A stretch of 64,000 nt of DNA, from contig CATIUR010000005.1 of NCBI GenBank assembly GCA_949592205.1, forward strand, positions 92,629,277 to 92,693,276, in the 5' to 3' direction. The position numbers were made by a program, and so were the translations under genes. The stretch comes from Helichrysum umbraculigerum (taxonomy: Eukaryota > Streptophyta > Magnoliopsida > Asterales > Asteraceae). The number at the start of each line of letters is the position of its first letter. The first letter of the stretch is position 1. This document shows positions 11,677 to 24,240 of this stretch, one piece after another. The notes below the pieces were generated by a model. The model saw only the letters and a list, made by a program, of their open reading frames with translations, was not told the DNA's origin and ran no database searches.

Positions 11677-12910
11677 TTATGCCGGTGTTACACTCTGCTC
11701 CATCCTGGCAAATCTCCTATCAATCATATCCAATCTCCTAGCATGCCCTATCTCAATCCTCTCCAGTCTCTGCTGAATATCATCATACAAATCACCCCGG
11801 CCACGACCTCTACCACGTCCTCTGCCTCTACCTACTAGCAAATCAATCTCTGGTACTGGTATCTCCGGTACTGGTGGTATAACTGCTGCTGGTGGAACAG
11901 GGGGTCCTCTCAATCTAGCTCTCTGTACAGGCTGCTGTCCAGGAGCAACCTCTAGTGTCCATAACAAAACTCCCTCCTGTACACCCTCCTGAATAATCCC
12001 TAACTCAATCAACTTGTCCTCGCCTAGCAAGGACATCTCAGGTGTAACCGGTGTACAAGTCAAAAAATCAGCAGCTCCCATCTGATAATAATGAGCCAAC
12101 CTAGTAACATACTGCCCTCCACATAAACTACTGCTAAGCCTATGCCCTGTCGCTCCAGTGGTCATCCAATGAACTAATCTCCAGGGAACATTGATCAGCG
12201 TCCCCTGAATCATAGTATGCAAATAAAAGAAATCGGGCTGATAGACCTTCTCAGGTCCAGTGTGCCTACCACAAATAGAAGATGATAACAATCTATGTAA
12301 CAGTCTATGAACCGGGCTCCTCATATGTATATCCGAAGGCGCTCTCTCTCCATAATCAACAATCGCTAGCTGTCTCCAATACTCAGCTATCTCTACAGAT
12401 GCATACTGCTCTCCCATACCTGCAATCAAATGATCTCCAAAAGAATGGTTGTGGAGCTCATCTAATGTATAGAGCCCCACAGCTACCCCAAACTCAATCA
12501 AACTCATGGTCCTAGGCTGACCTCCTAAATAAAAATAAATCGAAGGCTGGTCAAACTGTCTAGAAGCACTATCAAACCTAAGGGTAGTATAAAACTCAAT
12601 CACAAGCTCCCTATAAATAATCTCCCGAATCTGAAATAATCTAACCCAAGCCAGAGAAACAAAACCAACATCACCTGACGGTAACAGATAACTCTGAGTC
12701 ATCAGCCTCCTCAGAGTAGCATCCCCAGTCTCACCCTCTCTGCGAGGATCTATAACTCTCTACCGGCTGAGCAATATGCTCCAGTAATCCATCAGCAAAC
12801 TCTGCTCACCTCTCTGGTGTAATCGACTCATGCTCAAAACGTAGGTAAGGATGTAGCTGGAAATCCTCTCAGTCTAATAATGCACGTCCTCTCTGTCTCC
12901 TGGTAGACAT
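11677..12910 (-). pseudogene. Athila ORF-like protein, disrupted
   Basis: The longest open part (12702-11677, 341 codons) has the pattern of the plant protein family known as Athila ORF1 or 'putative plant transposon protein'. Seen features are an LxxYREFY-like start (IYRELVIEFYTTL), a SLIEFGVAVGLYTLDEL block and a C-terminal basic GRGRGRGRGR tail. Frame evidence extends the gene upstream to an ATG at 12910. That extension has TGA at 12869-12871 and 12806-12808 and a one-base frameshift near 12750. The gene lies next to the 3' LTR, where Athila elements often carry a late non-pol gene. Its molecular function is not established. Not expected to be translated in full. Confidence 0.75.
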
Positions 12911-14731
12911 AACTGTAAAACAAACTTTAAATAACTGTGTTAGATATATTATAAACATTTCAAAAGAAATTTGGGCAGCATTTCTGCTTAATTTTTGATA
13001 GCCACCTGTTTAATTTCTTAATATTATATCAAAACTAAACAGAATACTTAATCCAACTATAATTTCAAATCAAATAATACATCATCAATTCTACTATATT
13101 TATTGTCTCGAAATAATATCGATAAACAAGGTTTGTAAATTATAGTTTAACTGTCGAATTTTATAACGACACGTTTTAATTATGTCAAAATTATCTTGAT
13201 TATGATGATACGTTATTTCAAATCATTTTTATTTATCACGACATGTTTTCAAAATTTTATAAATTTACTTTTATTCAATTTCTTTTAATAAGCAAAATAT
13301 ATTTTGTTTAAAAATAATACCGACTTTATGTTTTTACTCTTTTATTAAAAGAGTTTATTTCGAAAATATATCGATTCTAAGAAGTTTATAAAATGTAATA
13401 ATATTTATTTTTTTATTTCGGACTATATATAATTCAAATTCAAATATGAACTAGAATTTTATTTCAAAATTTTATTGAATAAAAAATGTACCATTTCCTA
13501 ATATAAGTGTGGTTAATTAATTAAAAGTCGAATTTCTTATTGATTCAATCCGAAACAATTCGCAAACAAACCTCAAACCGCAAAAATCATAACTTAACTA
13601 ACCTAAACTAGTTTCTAAGCATTCCTAATCATCTAAACTAGCAAAATACTTATAATGAATCCAATAAACGCAATCGAAACAAAAACTTTCGGATTAAATT
13701 CGGAAAAAACGTAAAAACGAGTTTAGATAATACCTTTGATGATGTAAATCACAAAAACGCAATGCAAGGATAAAAATGCGATGATTCCCGGTCGAAATTG
13801 CTTAGTCCGATCGTATGTATGCGTATGTATGTGTGTTGTGTGTGTAAATGGCAGAAAACCGATGGTTTTCTGGTTTTGATCGCAAAAGTATCCAACCGCC
13901 GGTTGGTTCAAAATTTGGGCCAGGCCTTTTTTTTTTTTGCCCATTTAAAATTCGTTGGGCTTAGGCCCATCAATACTTTAGCTATATAATTCTAATATTT
14001 TTACGAATAAAATTTTAATTTACGTATTATATAATAACAATTTTTAGTACATTTACAAAATATCTACAAATCATAATCTATGTGTATTTCAAAATTTGTT
14101 TATGTTTTAGATAATAATTAATTTGTAAATTTTAAATAATAAATGGATAAAAATAAATATTGTTTTAGCAATTTGTACTTTTAATATAAATTCCTGTAAT
14201 GCTGTTAGTTGTGACAAATAACAGATATAATAAATCTTATCTTGGTATACACAGATTTTTCAATCGGTGATTGTGTCGACTCATCCACCGTTTGGAAATT
14301 CAATTGTCGACTTTATCGAATTCCAAATATTGTTTCAATCTTTTTGTCACCAAACATATTATATTTTGTATATCTGCAATCTTGTAAACAATGTTAAGCA
14401 TAATTTCAAAACTTATTATTATAATCTCTTCTAAGTATTTTATTAATTTTTATCACTATTGCAACTCGTGTAAAAATCAATTCTAAATACTTAAAATTTC
14501 TTTCATTTGTGTAGCTAATACAAATAAAGATGAGATAATCATATAATTCTGAAAACAATAAAATTCATATTAATCAAACATAAAACTAAAAACATTAAAC
14601 TTTAAATATCCAAATAACATTCAAATCCTAAAACATTATAAAACTAAAACAAGAATTAGAAAGAATTTAACTAATTATTAAAAATGAAGAGGTTGCAAAT
14701 GATCTTCAGAAATGATATTTGATGTTTAAGC
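12911..14731. other. Non-coding interior of the Athila-type element
   Basis: AT-rich sequence without open frames of note, standing where pol would be expected. It contains one more CCAACCGCCGGTTGG (13892-13906), the same near-palindrome as in the LTRs, and a T homopolymer at 13927-13938. Confidence 0.7.
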
Positions 14732-16036
14732 CTAATTCCCACTAACAGGTCTTCCAAAATTCTCAGGATAAATTCTTCGAAAGTGCAAATAGATCTTATT
14801 AGTTATCTCGGGTATTGGCGAAGCATATTCAGAAAAACTTTCATGATGAATCCTTTCAGCATCTTCTACTTCTATGAGTGTGTCAGCTACCCTTTTAACC
14901 TTCTTAGCTATTCTTCCTTCTTCATCAGTAACCATTATCTTCTACTTCTATGAGTGTGTCAGCTACCCTTTTAACCTTCTTAGCTATTCTTCCTTCTTCA
15001 TCAGTAACCATGTAATTATCTTCAACCTTTGTTTCTCGTTCCACATGATTATGTCTTAATGAATCCATTAACCCATAGAAACCTAAATGTGTATCATAAT
15101 AATCATATGTGTTATGAGTTCTCACTGCCTTTCCTATGTCTTTTAAGATTCTCCTATAGTATCCTTCTTGATGCTCCGTTGTTATCCCAGAATACCTAAA
15201 AGTATCTACCAACTGATAGTAAACTTCAGATAACCCTAAATGAAAAAGGTTATTTCTTTGATTATAATGAACTCCATTGTAAGCTAGCTGCAACTCCATT
15301 TTAGCATAAGTGACCAAGTTTGCCATTGGTTCGTCAGAAAAGTATTCAGGAATTATACGCGTTCTTTCGTCCCATTCTCCATAGTAAAATTCATCAACAA
15401 TTTCTTGAACATAAAAGTCAACCGTACAATCAATAAAGAATTTTCCAGAACCAATATGCTCTCTAGCCTTTATCGAATTGAAGAAATCTTGAAAGTTTTC
15501 AAGTAAACATATGTCAGCCATATTACTCAAGTTCCCAGTGGCATACTCTATTATCTCCTTAAGCTCTCTTAACATTTCTCTTTGTTTATCAGAATAAGGA
15601 AACAAAGACTTCTCAAATGTTTCATGCACATATGTATACTTCAACAATTGCTCTTCACAAAACGTTGGGTCTACCATCTCATGCTCACTCACAATATCAT
15701 ACTTCAGCTCATTTACTTAGTTTATGAAATCATCTGTTTCTCTAGTCTCATTAGATATAACCCAAGCAGTGAATTGTTCTTCCATTTTCTTAATCAACTC
15801 TTTCTGAAAATCAGTATACTCTAAAGTGGATTTGTGTATAAGTTCCATAATAAACCTGAGCTCATCTTCATGATATTCTAAGTAGTGAAACATATCTTCC
15901 TTATTTGAAACTACAGGGGTTGTTCATAGTCTTCTTCTTCATTAGATAGCTTGATTTTCTTGTTTGGTTCAAAAGAATGGTAATCTACTTCTATATCTTT
16001 GAAATCCATATTCTCATTTCCAAAGTCCATTTGCAT
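14732..16036 (-). pseudogene. Unrecognised protein in gag position of the Athila-type element
   Basis: The reading frame can be followed from an ATG at 16036 (or one three codons earlier) to 14732. It has a frameshift near 15910, a TAA near 15718 and a frame break made by a 76-bp tandem duplication (14861-14936 and 14937-15012). The middle part (15692-14925) is 255 codons: acidic, rich in Tyr, Glu and Phe, with repeated YY/YD patterns and no CCHC zinc knuckle. I do not recognise it as a retroviral-type gag. Its place between primer-binding site and the pol gap is that of gag, so it may be a divergent gag or a captured host sequence. The nonsense changes suggest it is not maintained. Confidence 0.5.
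14861..15012. repeat. 76-bp tandem duplication
   Basis: Two adjacent, essentially identical 76-bp copies start at 14861 and 14937. Because 76 is not a multiple of three, the duplication shifts the frame of the surrounding gag-position ORF. Confidence 0.93.
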
Positions 16037-16460
16037 CGACTTCATTCTAATAACAGCTAAATTTTTCTGTGCACAAAGAATAGCACATAGTTCAGATTAC
16101 TTATCTAGTCCTATTTTATCTAAAGTAACTTATTATACAATTTTTAATTTAATTTCCTTTACATTGCTAGTCAAAAAGATCTCGGTAGCTCCATTGATAG
16201 TACACAAAAGCGGAGAAACAGGTCAGCGCAAAGCTTATTAAAAACCTATTTCTTTCGAGAAGCACCTTACCTCTTATATGATAAATCAATAAGGTAGGGC
16301 TTTACTCTCCTTATACCTTTGTTTTTGTCAGTATTCTCAATGGGTGAACCGATATTTCTTATCGATTTTGCAAAGTATCAGAAATAAAAATTATACAAGT
16401 AAAATAATTAGTTTAATTAAAATACACCGCTTCCCCGGTAAAACAAAAGTTCAACCGGTT

Positions 16461-16484
16461 AAGTGTTCCCCGGCAGCGGCGCCA
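16461..16484 (-). other. Primer-binding site complementary to tRNA-Asp
   Basis: On the minus strand the site starts TGGCGCCGCTGCCGGGGA six bases inside the 5' LTR. This matches the 3' end of plant tRNA-Asp, the usual primer of Athila/Tat-lineage elements, and fixes the element's orientation. Confidence 0.88.
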
Positions 16485-16490
16485 ATAACT

Positions 16491-18044
16491 TGATGTGTGC
16501 TAAAGTATATGCAATTATAATAACAAGTTTAAATTAAGGAAATACTAAATAATACTATCACACAATTCAGGCAAGATTGACCCGTTCATGTAATATAGCT
16601 TAATAAGTGAGTCCAAATTCGAACACAAGGAACACAAGAAACGCGATTATTATTTATAACTAATTATCTATTTATTCTAATTACAAATATTTACAATTAT
16701 AATACAAATAAATACAAGGATCCAATTTACAATAATCTACAAGATAAGGGGGACGTTTTAGTTCCGAACGAACATATTTATATTTATATTTTTGATACAG
16801 ATTCTAATAGATAAGTTTTAAGGAACAACTTAGGTATACTCAATTGGATAAAAGATTATAATTATTCAAACTATTATCTATTAAACTTATTATATGTACT
16901 TATGTCTATTTGCTTTGTTGGCTATTATTACTGGTGATTTACTAATGTAGAAGATCACTTAGGGTTAAGTCAAATCATCATCATAGCAACACAATCATAA
17001 GGTTACGCAAAGTATTACTAATCAATACGATCTATCATCAATTTATTATACAATTTCTATGGTTAGGCTTGAATCGCAGTATTACTTTATATTAATGATT
17101 CATTCTTAGTTTATCGCATAAGGTTAAGATCAAAACATAAACACAATCACTTAATTTATATAAACAGTTTATGGTCATCCTAGTTTAATATAAATCAGTC
17201 TAATTATGTCAAGAACAATCACTAAAATATCTTGATAAAGACAATTCTTGTATAATAAACATTCAATAATATAGTTCCAACATAAACATATAATTCAAAT
17301 AATAAACTCAATAAACATTCATTCAAACAAATATAATGAAAACCTAATTCACAATTAAATCAAATAAACAATATTATAAATAACTTAATAAGGTTATTAA
17401 AGTTACAAGGATAAAGAAATCGAACCAATTGACAAACTAGCTTTTCCTAGGGTTAAAAACCTTCAAAACCTAGCTCTTTAACCTCCAAAATCGCACCTAA
17501 AGTCGACCTAAAACCCTAACTTTCGATTTTAGTATTCTTGAATCGTATATGGTTTAAGCTGATTTGAGCCTCCATTTATAGTTTTCAAAACTGACCTCCC
17601 AACCGCCGGTTGGAGTTATTTGTATCCGCGTCCAACTTCACGTGTCTGCACCGCCTTTAAACCCTAAAGCCCAACAGCCGGTTGGTTAATCCAACCGCCG
17701 GTTGAATGTAAATTCCAGAATATTCTAATTTCGGGTTTGGGCTTAACTTTTGGACTTTTAATCTTCATATCCGGACTTCTTTGTCTTCTTGGCCCAATTC
17801 TTCATTTCAACACTTTTGGTCTTTATTTTTTCAAGGTTTAAGCTCTTTTTTCTTCATTTCTTCATTTTCTTCAGTTTCTTTCTGTTTCGGATTAGTTTTT
17901 GCTCATTTTTCTTCAATCTTTAATTAAAATACATTTCTGCAAATATTAACAAAATAAGTATCTAAAATCATATAAATGCACTAAAATGTATATAAATATA
18001 GGGATAAATTACTATAAAATATACTATCTATTTGATGCTTATCA
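16491..18044 (-). repeat. Athila-type LTR (5' LTR in element sense)
   Basis: 1554 bp, partner of 9879-11440. One of its three near-palindromes is altered (CCAACAGCCGGTTGG at 17671-17685), so that copy has lost symmetry. Confidence 0.95.
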
Positions 18045-18049
18045 CCTAT

Positions 18050-18965
18050 ATTGTTATATGTTATGTTATGGTTAGTTCTTTGTTGTGTATTACTTATTAT
18101 TATTTTTATGCTGGTAACTCTTATTCAATTAATATGAATAACGTTTTGTGTTGATACGTGAGATCTTTCCATTGGGACTAATTCCTAAACTTCATTACTA
18201 CTTTCTTTGAGGAAGATAGCCATTTAAATTCAATTCACTTGACAGGCTAGCTAAACCATATAAATTTACCGTCTTGCATTTTTACAACGCTTACATTATA
18301 CAAAGTACGTATTTGATAATTATTGTGTCGGTTTTGTGTTAAGGTATCATACTACAACAATCTGTACATAGGTTAACAAAGAAATTAATCATGTAGATTA
18401 CGGTAAAACATCTTCAAGACCAGTTCATCGCCAAAGTGAAATATATAAACATATGAGTATATATAATCAACTGCTTCAGTTCATTAAAATGCATTAAATG
18501 CTAGTAGGCTATGTAAAAATATGCAAACGTTCGATCCAGGTACAACTTTGCATCCACTTTTGTCGCAACTTCGTATGTTAATATGATACCTTCTGTTTCA
18601 TCTATTTACTTACCATGCCGCAAAGCGCCAGGCAATCGCCCTAGTGAAGAACATGTTAGAGTTGTTATGCTTGAAAAGGAATGAAGAAAGAAAAGTGGGC
18701 CAATGCCCATCTTCAGGTTTTAAAGCCACCGTTGTTTTCGATCATGTTCTATTAGAGAGAGAAAATATTTTTTTTAAATATAAAAATAAATTAATAGTAG
18801 TAGTTAATTTTACTAGCTAGTCATACTTTCGAGGCTTTGAGAATCAGTATTAAGATAGCTTTTTAAAAGGTTGATTGATGCAGTACTGCAACTCGTCACT
18901 GACAAGTGACGAAATTAGAGTGGTCACAAATTATGTGACAACATATTTTGGTCACCAAATTTTGT
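18050..18965. other. Flanking sequence between Athila-type and CACTA elements
   Basis: No gene seen. The first 130 bp loosely repeat the 70-100 bp just left of the Athila element (around 9770-9878), so the insertion hit one copy of an older duplication. The last 100 bp (18870-18965) already contain GTGAC/GTCAC motifs like the subterminal repeats of the adjoining CACTA element. Confidence 0.45.
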
Positions 18966-21900
18966 CACTACACCAAGAAAATGCGTCACTAACTTTGGTA
19001 CATGGTGACCAAACTAAAAGTGGTCACTTCAATTTACTGTCAGTGACCAAAAGATATGGTCACCTGTGAGGAGATTTTCCAGCTATTGTTTTCCATACTT
19101 CTTGCTATTGTAATACAACAAAATATTGAAAAGCTAAAACGTTAACTCAATTATAAACATAATAATAATTGATAAGATAAATATCAATATCAATAAAGGT
19201 TATAAGATTCATGAATTCAAAATTAACCAATAAGATCCCTATCAAGTCAACTACTAAACGATAATCTCATTTGACATAACCACAAGGCTAAAAGAAAAAT
19301 ATAGCAGTCTAAATGTTTAAAGCAATCACGAGCCGTGAACATCCATATCTCGATTTGTATTCCCTCAAGTGTTCTCATCAAAACTTCATCAATCATTTAT
19401 CTTGATAAATCACTGGAAAAAAAGAAAAAGAAAAAAAAGAGAGGATATTATACCGATCATTAAAATAACAATTATTGAATTGATTAAATAATATATAAGA
19501 TGAAAACATATGCAGAATAACTTACATGTTTATAATAGTACTTAGACCTATTCAACCCATTCTGTCTTGCAACTCGTTTGAACCATTTGAGATAAACTTG
19601 CAAAATTTTTACCTATTTGACCAAACAGAGAACATACAGCCCATATTAGTCCATTAGAAATTGCATTCACTAAGCTTTGATTAAACAATATATTTAATAT
19701 CTTTATCAATAAAGGTATTCGTGGTTACCTCAAGAACGAAGTGAGCAGCCTACAATTAATCACCAAGAGCAATAACAACTGTTGGTCCAACGGGAATCTT
19801 ACATGCATATTCTTAAAACATTGACCCTACTAATGTCTCATTCATGAATGTTATTTTGCAAAGTGTCGTATAAACCTGCAAAAAAATAAAGAAAACACTG
19901 CTATATGATGGTCATGTGGTGAAACGAATCGAATAACATGAACAATTCAGTTAAACATATGTAGATATTTACTTATATATTACCCTTTACATAGCGGTGA
20001 GTCGGTTACTGTGGTACCTTTCTGTAAAAGGACTACAAAAACAATCTTATTTACAGTATTGAGCAATGATAACTCACCATATATATTAATTGTGTCTTTC
20101 AAACCATTATTTTCCGAGTGCTTTCCTCTTCTTCATTGATGATCGATCCATCTGAGATAACAAAGTGTCAGTTTATCATGAGTATCAACAGCATTAGAAG
20201 ACACTAATTTAAATAAATCTTCTACTCAAAGATATATATAATACTTGACCATAAATCATCTTTAGTGAAAACTCAAATCATCTAATTAAGCTATAAAGAT
20301 TTTATTCAACTCCCCCTCCAAAACATATCAGATTAATCACCTCTAGGCTCTAGCAATACAATATTTCATGAGTGTCCTGTATAATATATATGATCTATAT
20401 CTATAATTGTTTTTATTTTTATAAAGCATTATGGACAATTATTGTCAAAAATAATTTTTCTTAAGATTTTCATCAAACATGTAGCAGGTAATCTCAAGAG
20501 GTGTATCACAATTAAACATAACTTATCATTTTTCATGAGAAACATCGCTGTCAACATATGTTTAATAACACTTAACAATAAAATTTCTAATACTCAAAAA
20601 ATATACGAAAACACACAATCGGAGTATGTATATTTAATAATGATTAAAAAGCTAGAGCAAATAGATGAACCAAAAAACATGAAAGTATTAGAAGCTAAGC
20701 TCTGATTTCTGAATAATTGATATACGCACATAAATTAACTCATCGAACAACAAAATAGTATAAAAACTTACAGATTTCGAGCCATTTACCGTTGATTCGT
20801 GGACGAATCTATAGGAAACTCGAGCCGTGACTGTGTAACTTTATATATGAGGCAATCGAGCATGAATCTATTCAAAAATATCATACGATTTCTTGACATA
20901 TTTCTTGCTATTGTAACAAAATAAAACCTGCTGATACCACTGGGAATCTGAAAATAAACTCAATTATATAAACGTAAGATTTGATAAATATAAGATTCAA
21001 AAAGGTAAAATTCATGGATCCAAAATAAAACCAATAACATCCAAATAAGTCAAACCTTTTAGTGGTACCCTGCGAAAACACTAAAATCCTTTTAGTGGTA
21101 CTTAGGGAAGTCATTATGCATTACATAAATGTATATTAATTTAAAGATTATTACAAGAAAGGCAGCAGTGATATAAAGCTATAATTGACTAGCAGTCAGG
21201 TGATGTATCCTTATTAGAGACTGAAAAAAATGGATATGAAAGAAAGAAAACACTTAATCTAAAAAAAATGACTCGACTTAATGAAATATTTGCATTATGA
21301 TAACACGTTAGAAAATAACAATAGAACATCTGGGCTTAACTATGCATTTACATAATTATGAATTTCATTCAATTGTTTTCTTGCTTTTCCATATAAGAGC
21401 TACCCATATGAAAGTCGGTACCTTGTAGAGCAAAAAGAACTGCTCAAGGAGACATATGGCTTGTGCTTGGAATTGATAATTCACTAATTCAAACCTGCAT
21501 CAGCAGATCATATATTCAAAAAAAAAAAACAGTCAAATTTTTATCTAACATACTCCTACAATCTGATTACGTACTTTAATCAGCTTGTAATGACCTTAAA
21601 ATATTGGAATAACTTCACATTAGCTTGCCAAACGCTTACCTCTATTAGCAGTATCGATCAATTTGATCGCAATGAGCATCACTGGCTAAATATCTGTATC
21701 ATAATTTCTGTTAGCCAGCTGTATCAACTGCATTGATGATACTTCATACAATAGAAAATACATCTTTAACTCATGACTGCATTTTTTGTTTGAATACAAT
21801 CACTGAAATCGGTACACTATTTGCATTATCTTACATCTTAACTGAAACTTATTCTTCCTGTGAATTCTTAATATAAATTCATACCTGAGACTGGTAATCC

Positions 21901-23166
21901 CGGATACAGACGATTCCCTGAATTACAAACTTGAGAGAACCCTGTACAAGCACAATTACAAATATCCATTAATTAATCAAATAAAATAATAAACCACTAG
22001 ATCACTGGTGAACTTCCCCAAACATATCTACACAATTAAATAATTAAAAGAAAAAAATGAATAACAGGTAAATAGTCTTACTGTTGGATGCAGAATCATT
22101 GTTTTTACTCGTTCGTATCCTTGAGCAAGTTTCCACTCACAATGACACATCTTCTGAAACCTAATTTTCAACTTCCTGATCGTGGTTAAGCTTCAGATTG
22201 CCATAACATTCATCTAGAGAATTAGACTAGAAATTCTAAAACACTAAAGATATACGAATTATATGTATGCCAGTAATATAAATATATATACTAACTAATG
22301 ACAAAGATAAATGAGAACTAACATATATAACCTAAAGTTCGCACAAATCGTTCGTAATGTGTGTAAGATCTGAGCTTCGTGTTCGCCGGAGATCGAGTTC
22401 AGTGTTTTGAGATTTCTCTCAATTAAATTGAATTGAAACAAAACGCTGATCGGAAATAGGAACGTACCATCGGAAAATATCATGCCGGAGATTTACAACT
22501 TCAATTACTAACACGGCAAGGACGGTACGACGGAGACTTTCGCTCAACGGTTATACGGAGACTTTCCAATGATTTGCGATTAGCCGGAGACGAAGCAATT
22601 CGCCGGAACGGCTCGGTTGGCCACACGACGAGGGTTTGCGTTGTGAGGGGCTAGGGTTCCGTTAATTTGAATCGTGTAATAAGAAGTTAAGAACCAATGT
22701 ATTTCTATTACCTGTGTACGTATGACTTCGATTTTTTATTTCACTTTATGGATGACTTGTACTTTCTGCAAAATAAGTTGTACACCCCTTATTAAATGAC
22801 CATGGATCGTACTGTGTCACGGAGTATTTTTATTTATTGATTGGAAGTGACCATTATTTTTGGTATCTAGTTTTCAATAAGTGACCATTATTTTCTCGTC
22901 TCTCTTGCTTTTAAGCTAAGTGACCACTATTGTTTCGTCTCTAGCTTTCAAATAGGTGACCACTATTTTTTGTTGGTCTCTAACCATATCAATTATCTTA
23001 ATTTAATGCCAACGAGTGACGACAATTTATCATCGGTCACTATTTTTGCAGCATTGACCAAAATGTAGAGACCACTTATTTTATGGTAACTATGTTAATA
23101 TATTAGTGACCAAATAAAAAGTCGTCATTATAACATTGGTCACTAAAGAGCATTTTTCTTGTAGTG
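18966..23166. mobile_element. Non-autonomous CACTA (En/Spm-type) element
   Basis: Terminal inverted repeats are CACTACACCAAGAAAATG on the left and, read on the minus strand, CACTACAAGAAAAATGC on the right. Both ends carry dense subterminal motifs (TGGTCAC, GTGACCA) in both orientations. The 4.2-kb interior has no transposase frame. It holds a GC-rich leader-like block on the minus strand (about 22380-22680), rich in CTCCGGC motifs, and a partial internal duplication (19090-19260 resembles 20900-21060). The flanking triplets (TGT, AGT) do not match, so one end may be rearranged. Confidence 0.75.
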
Positions 23167-23202
23167 AGTTGAAAAATTGGGTTTAAGTTAGGGTGACGTG
23201 GA

Positions 23203-24232
23203 TAGGGGTGTAAATGTGATCTAGATCCGATTCGACCCGAGCCCATTTATGTGGCCCATTTATGTGACCCATTTGGTCAAAAAATGAGACCCACAGATCC
23301 AATAGGTGATCCAATGGGTCGACCTATATGGATGGATCTCTACTTAGGGCGACCCATAACCAGTCCCAGTTAACCCATTAATAATGAGATTTTAAAAATT
23401 TTACTATTCCACCCTGTTACTTTACATACAATAAGAAATGAATGTAGAAAATAGGGACAATGGTTGAAGAATTTGAGTTCGAAAATAAGATATAATATAT
23501 CGTCTTTATATTTTGCTTTGGATTATATATACACAGTGGAAGGACTGTATTATTTGAATCAGTATTTCAACTATTTAACTATGAAATTGAGCTTATTGTT
23601 ATGGTTAAATCAAACTCATTTCTTGAGATTTGTAACATTTAGCTGACTATATCTAGTGCTATTTTGATTGTATGGTATCTCCATAATCTGCTAGTCTTGA
23701 GTTCAATTCTTATTCTAGACATTATTATAATAGTTTGATCTGTTCCATAAATAAAAGGGTATTGATAAATACAACAAACTTTTTGATGTATATACCAAAT
23801 GATATGCATAGCAGTGTTGTACTGTACTGTATATATATGCATAAAGTTGTTATATCCATCAAAAAACTTCTTGTATTTATCACTAGCCTAAATAAAAATA
23901 AAATAAATAATAAAATACTATCCTATCTTAGCTAAAACGATACAAAGTGGACGACTGTACATGCGTCATCTACCTTATATTTCAATGTTTAAGAATTTTC
24001 AGTTTGGTTTTAGTGTTTTACCCATAGCTTTTTACGTGTACGAACAGAAGTTTGAAATAAAATAATAAACTTTTTTCACCCTAAATGGGTCGACCCAAAC
24101 CCATATCCATTTACAAGTTGGATCTTGGATCGGATCACGACCCATTAATTAATGGGCCAGATCCAGACCCATTTAATTGGATTTTATTGGATCAGGCCCA
24201 GATCCACCCCGACCCGATCCATTGACACCCTA
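23203..24232. mobile_element. hAT-type non-autonomous element with 8-bp TSD
   Basis: Ends are TAGGGGTGTAAATG and (minus strand) TAGGGTGTCAATGG, each followed by inverted GATCC/GACCCA-rich subterminal sequence. Flanking 8-mers GACGTGGA (23195-23202) and GATGTGGA (24233-24240) match at seven of eight positions, as expected for an older hAT insertion. The 1-kb AT-rich interior has no transposase. Confidence 0.82.
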
Positions 24233-24240
24233 GATGTGGA

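Larger units (their letters stand above)
9879..18044 (-). mobile_element. Complete Athila-type (Ty3/Gypsy) LTR retrotransposon without pol
   Basis: Two LTRs (9879-11440 and 16491-18044) are about 98% alike by eye and flanked by a perfect 5-bp target duplication, CCTAT (9874-9878 and 18045-18049). On the minus strand the LTRs begin TGATAAGCATC and end ACACATCA. The primer-binding site next to the right LTR and the polypurine tract next to the left LTR show that the element reads right to left. The 5-kb interior has one reading frame in the gag position, one Athila-ORF-like gene near the 3' LTR, and no protease, reverse transcriptase or integrase. It is therefore non-autonomous and fairly recent. 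Confidence 0.93.
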
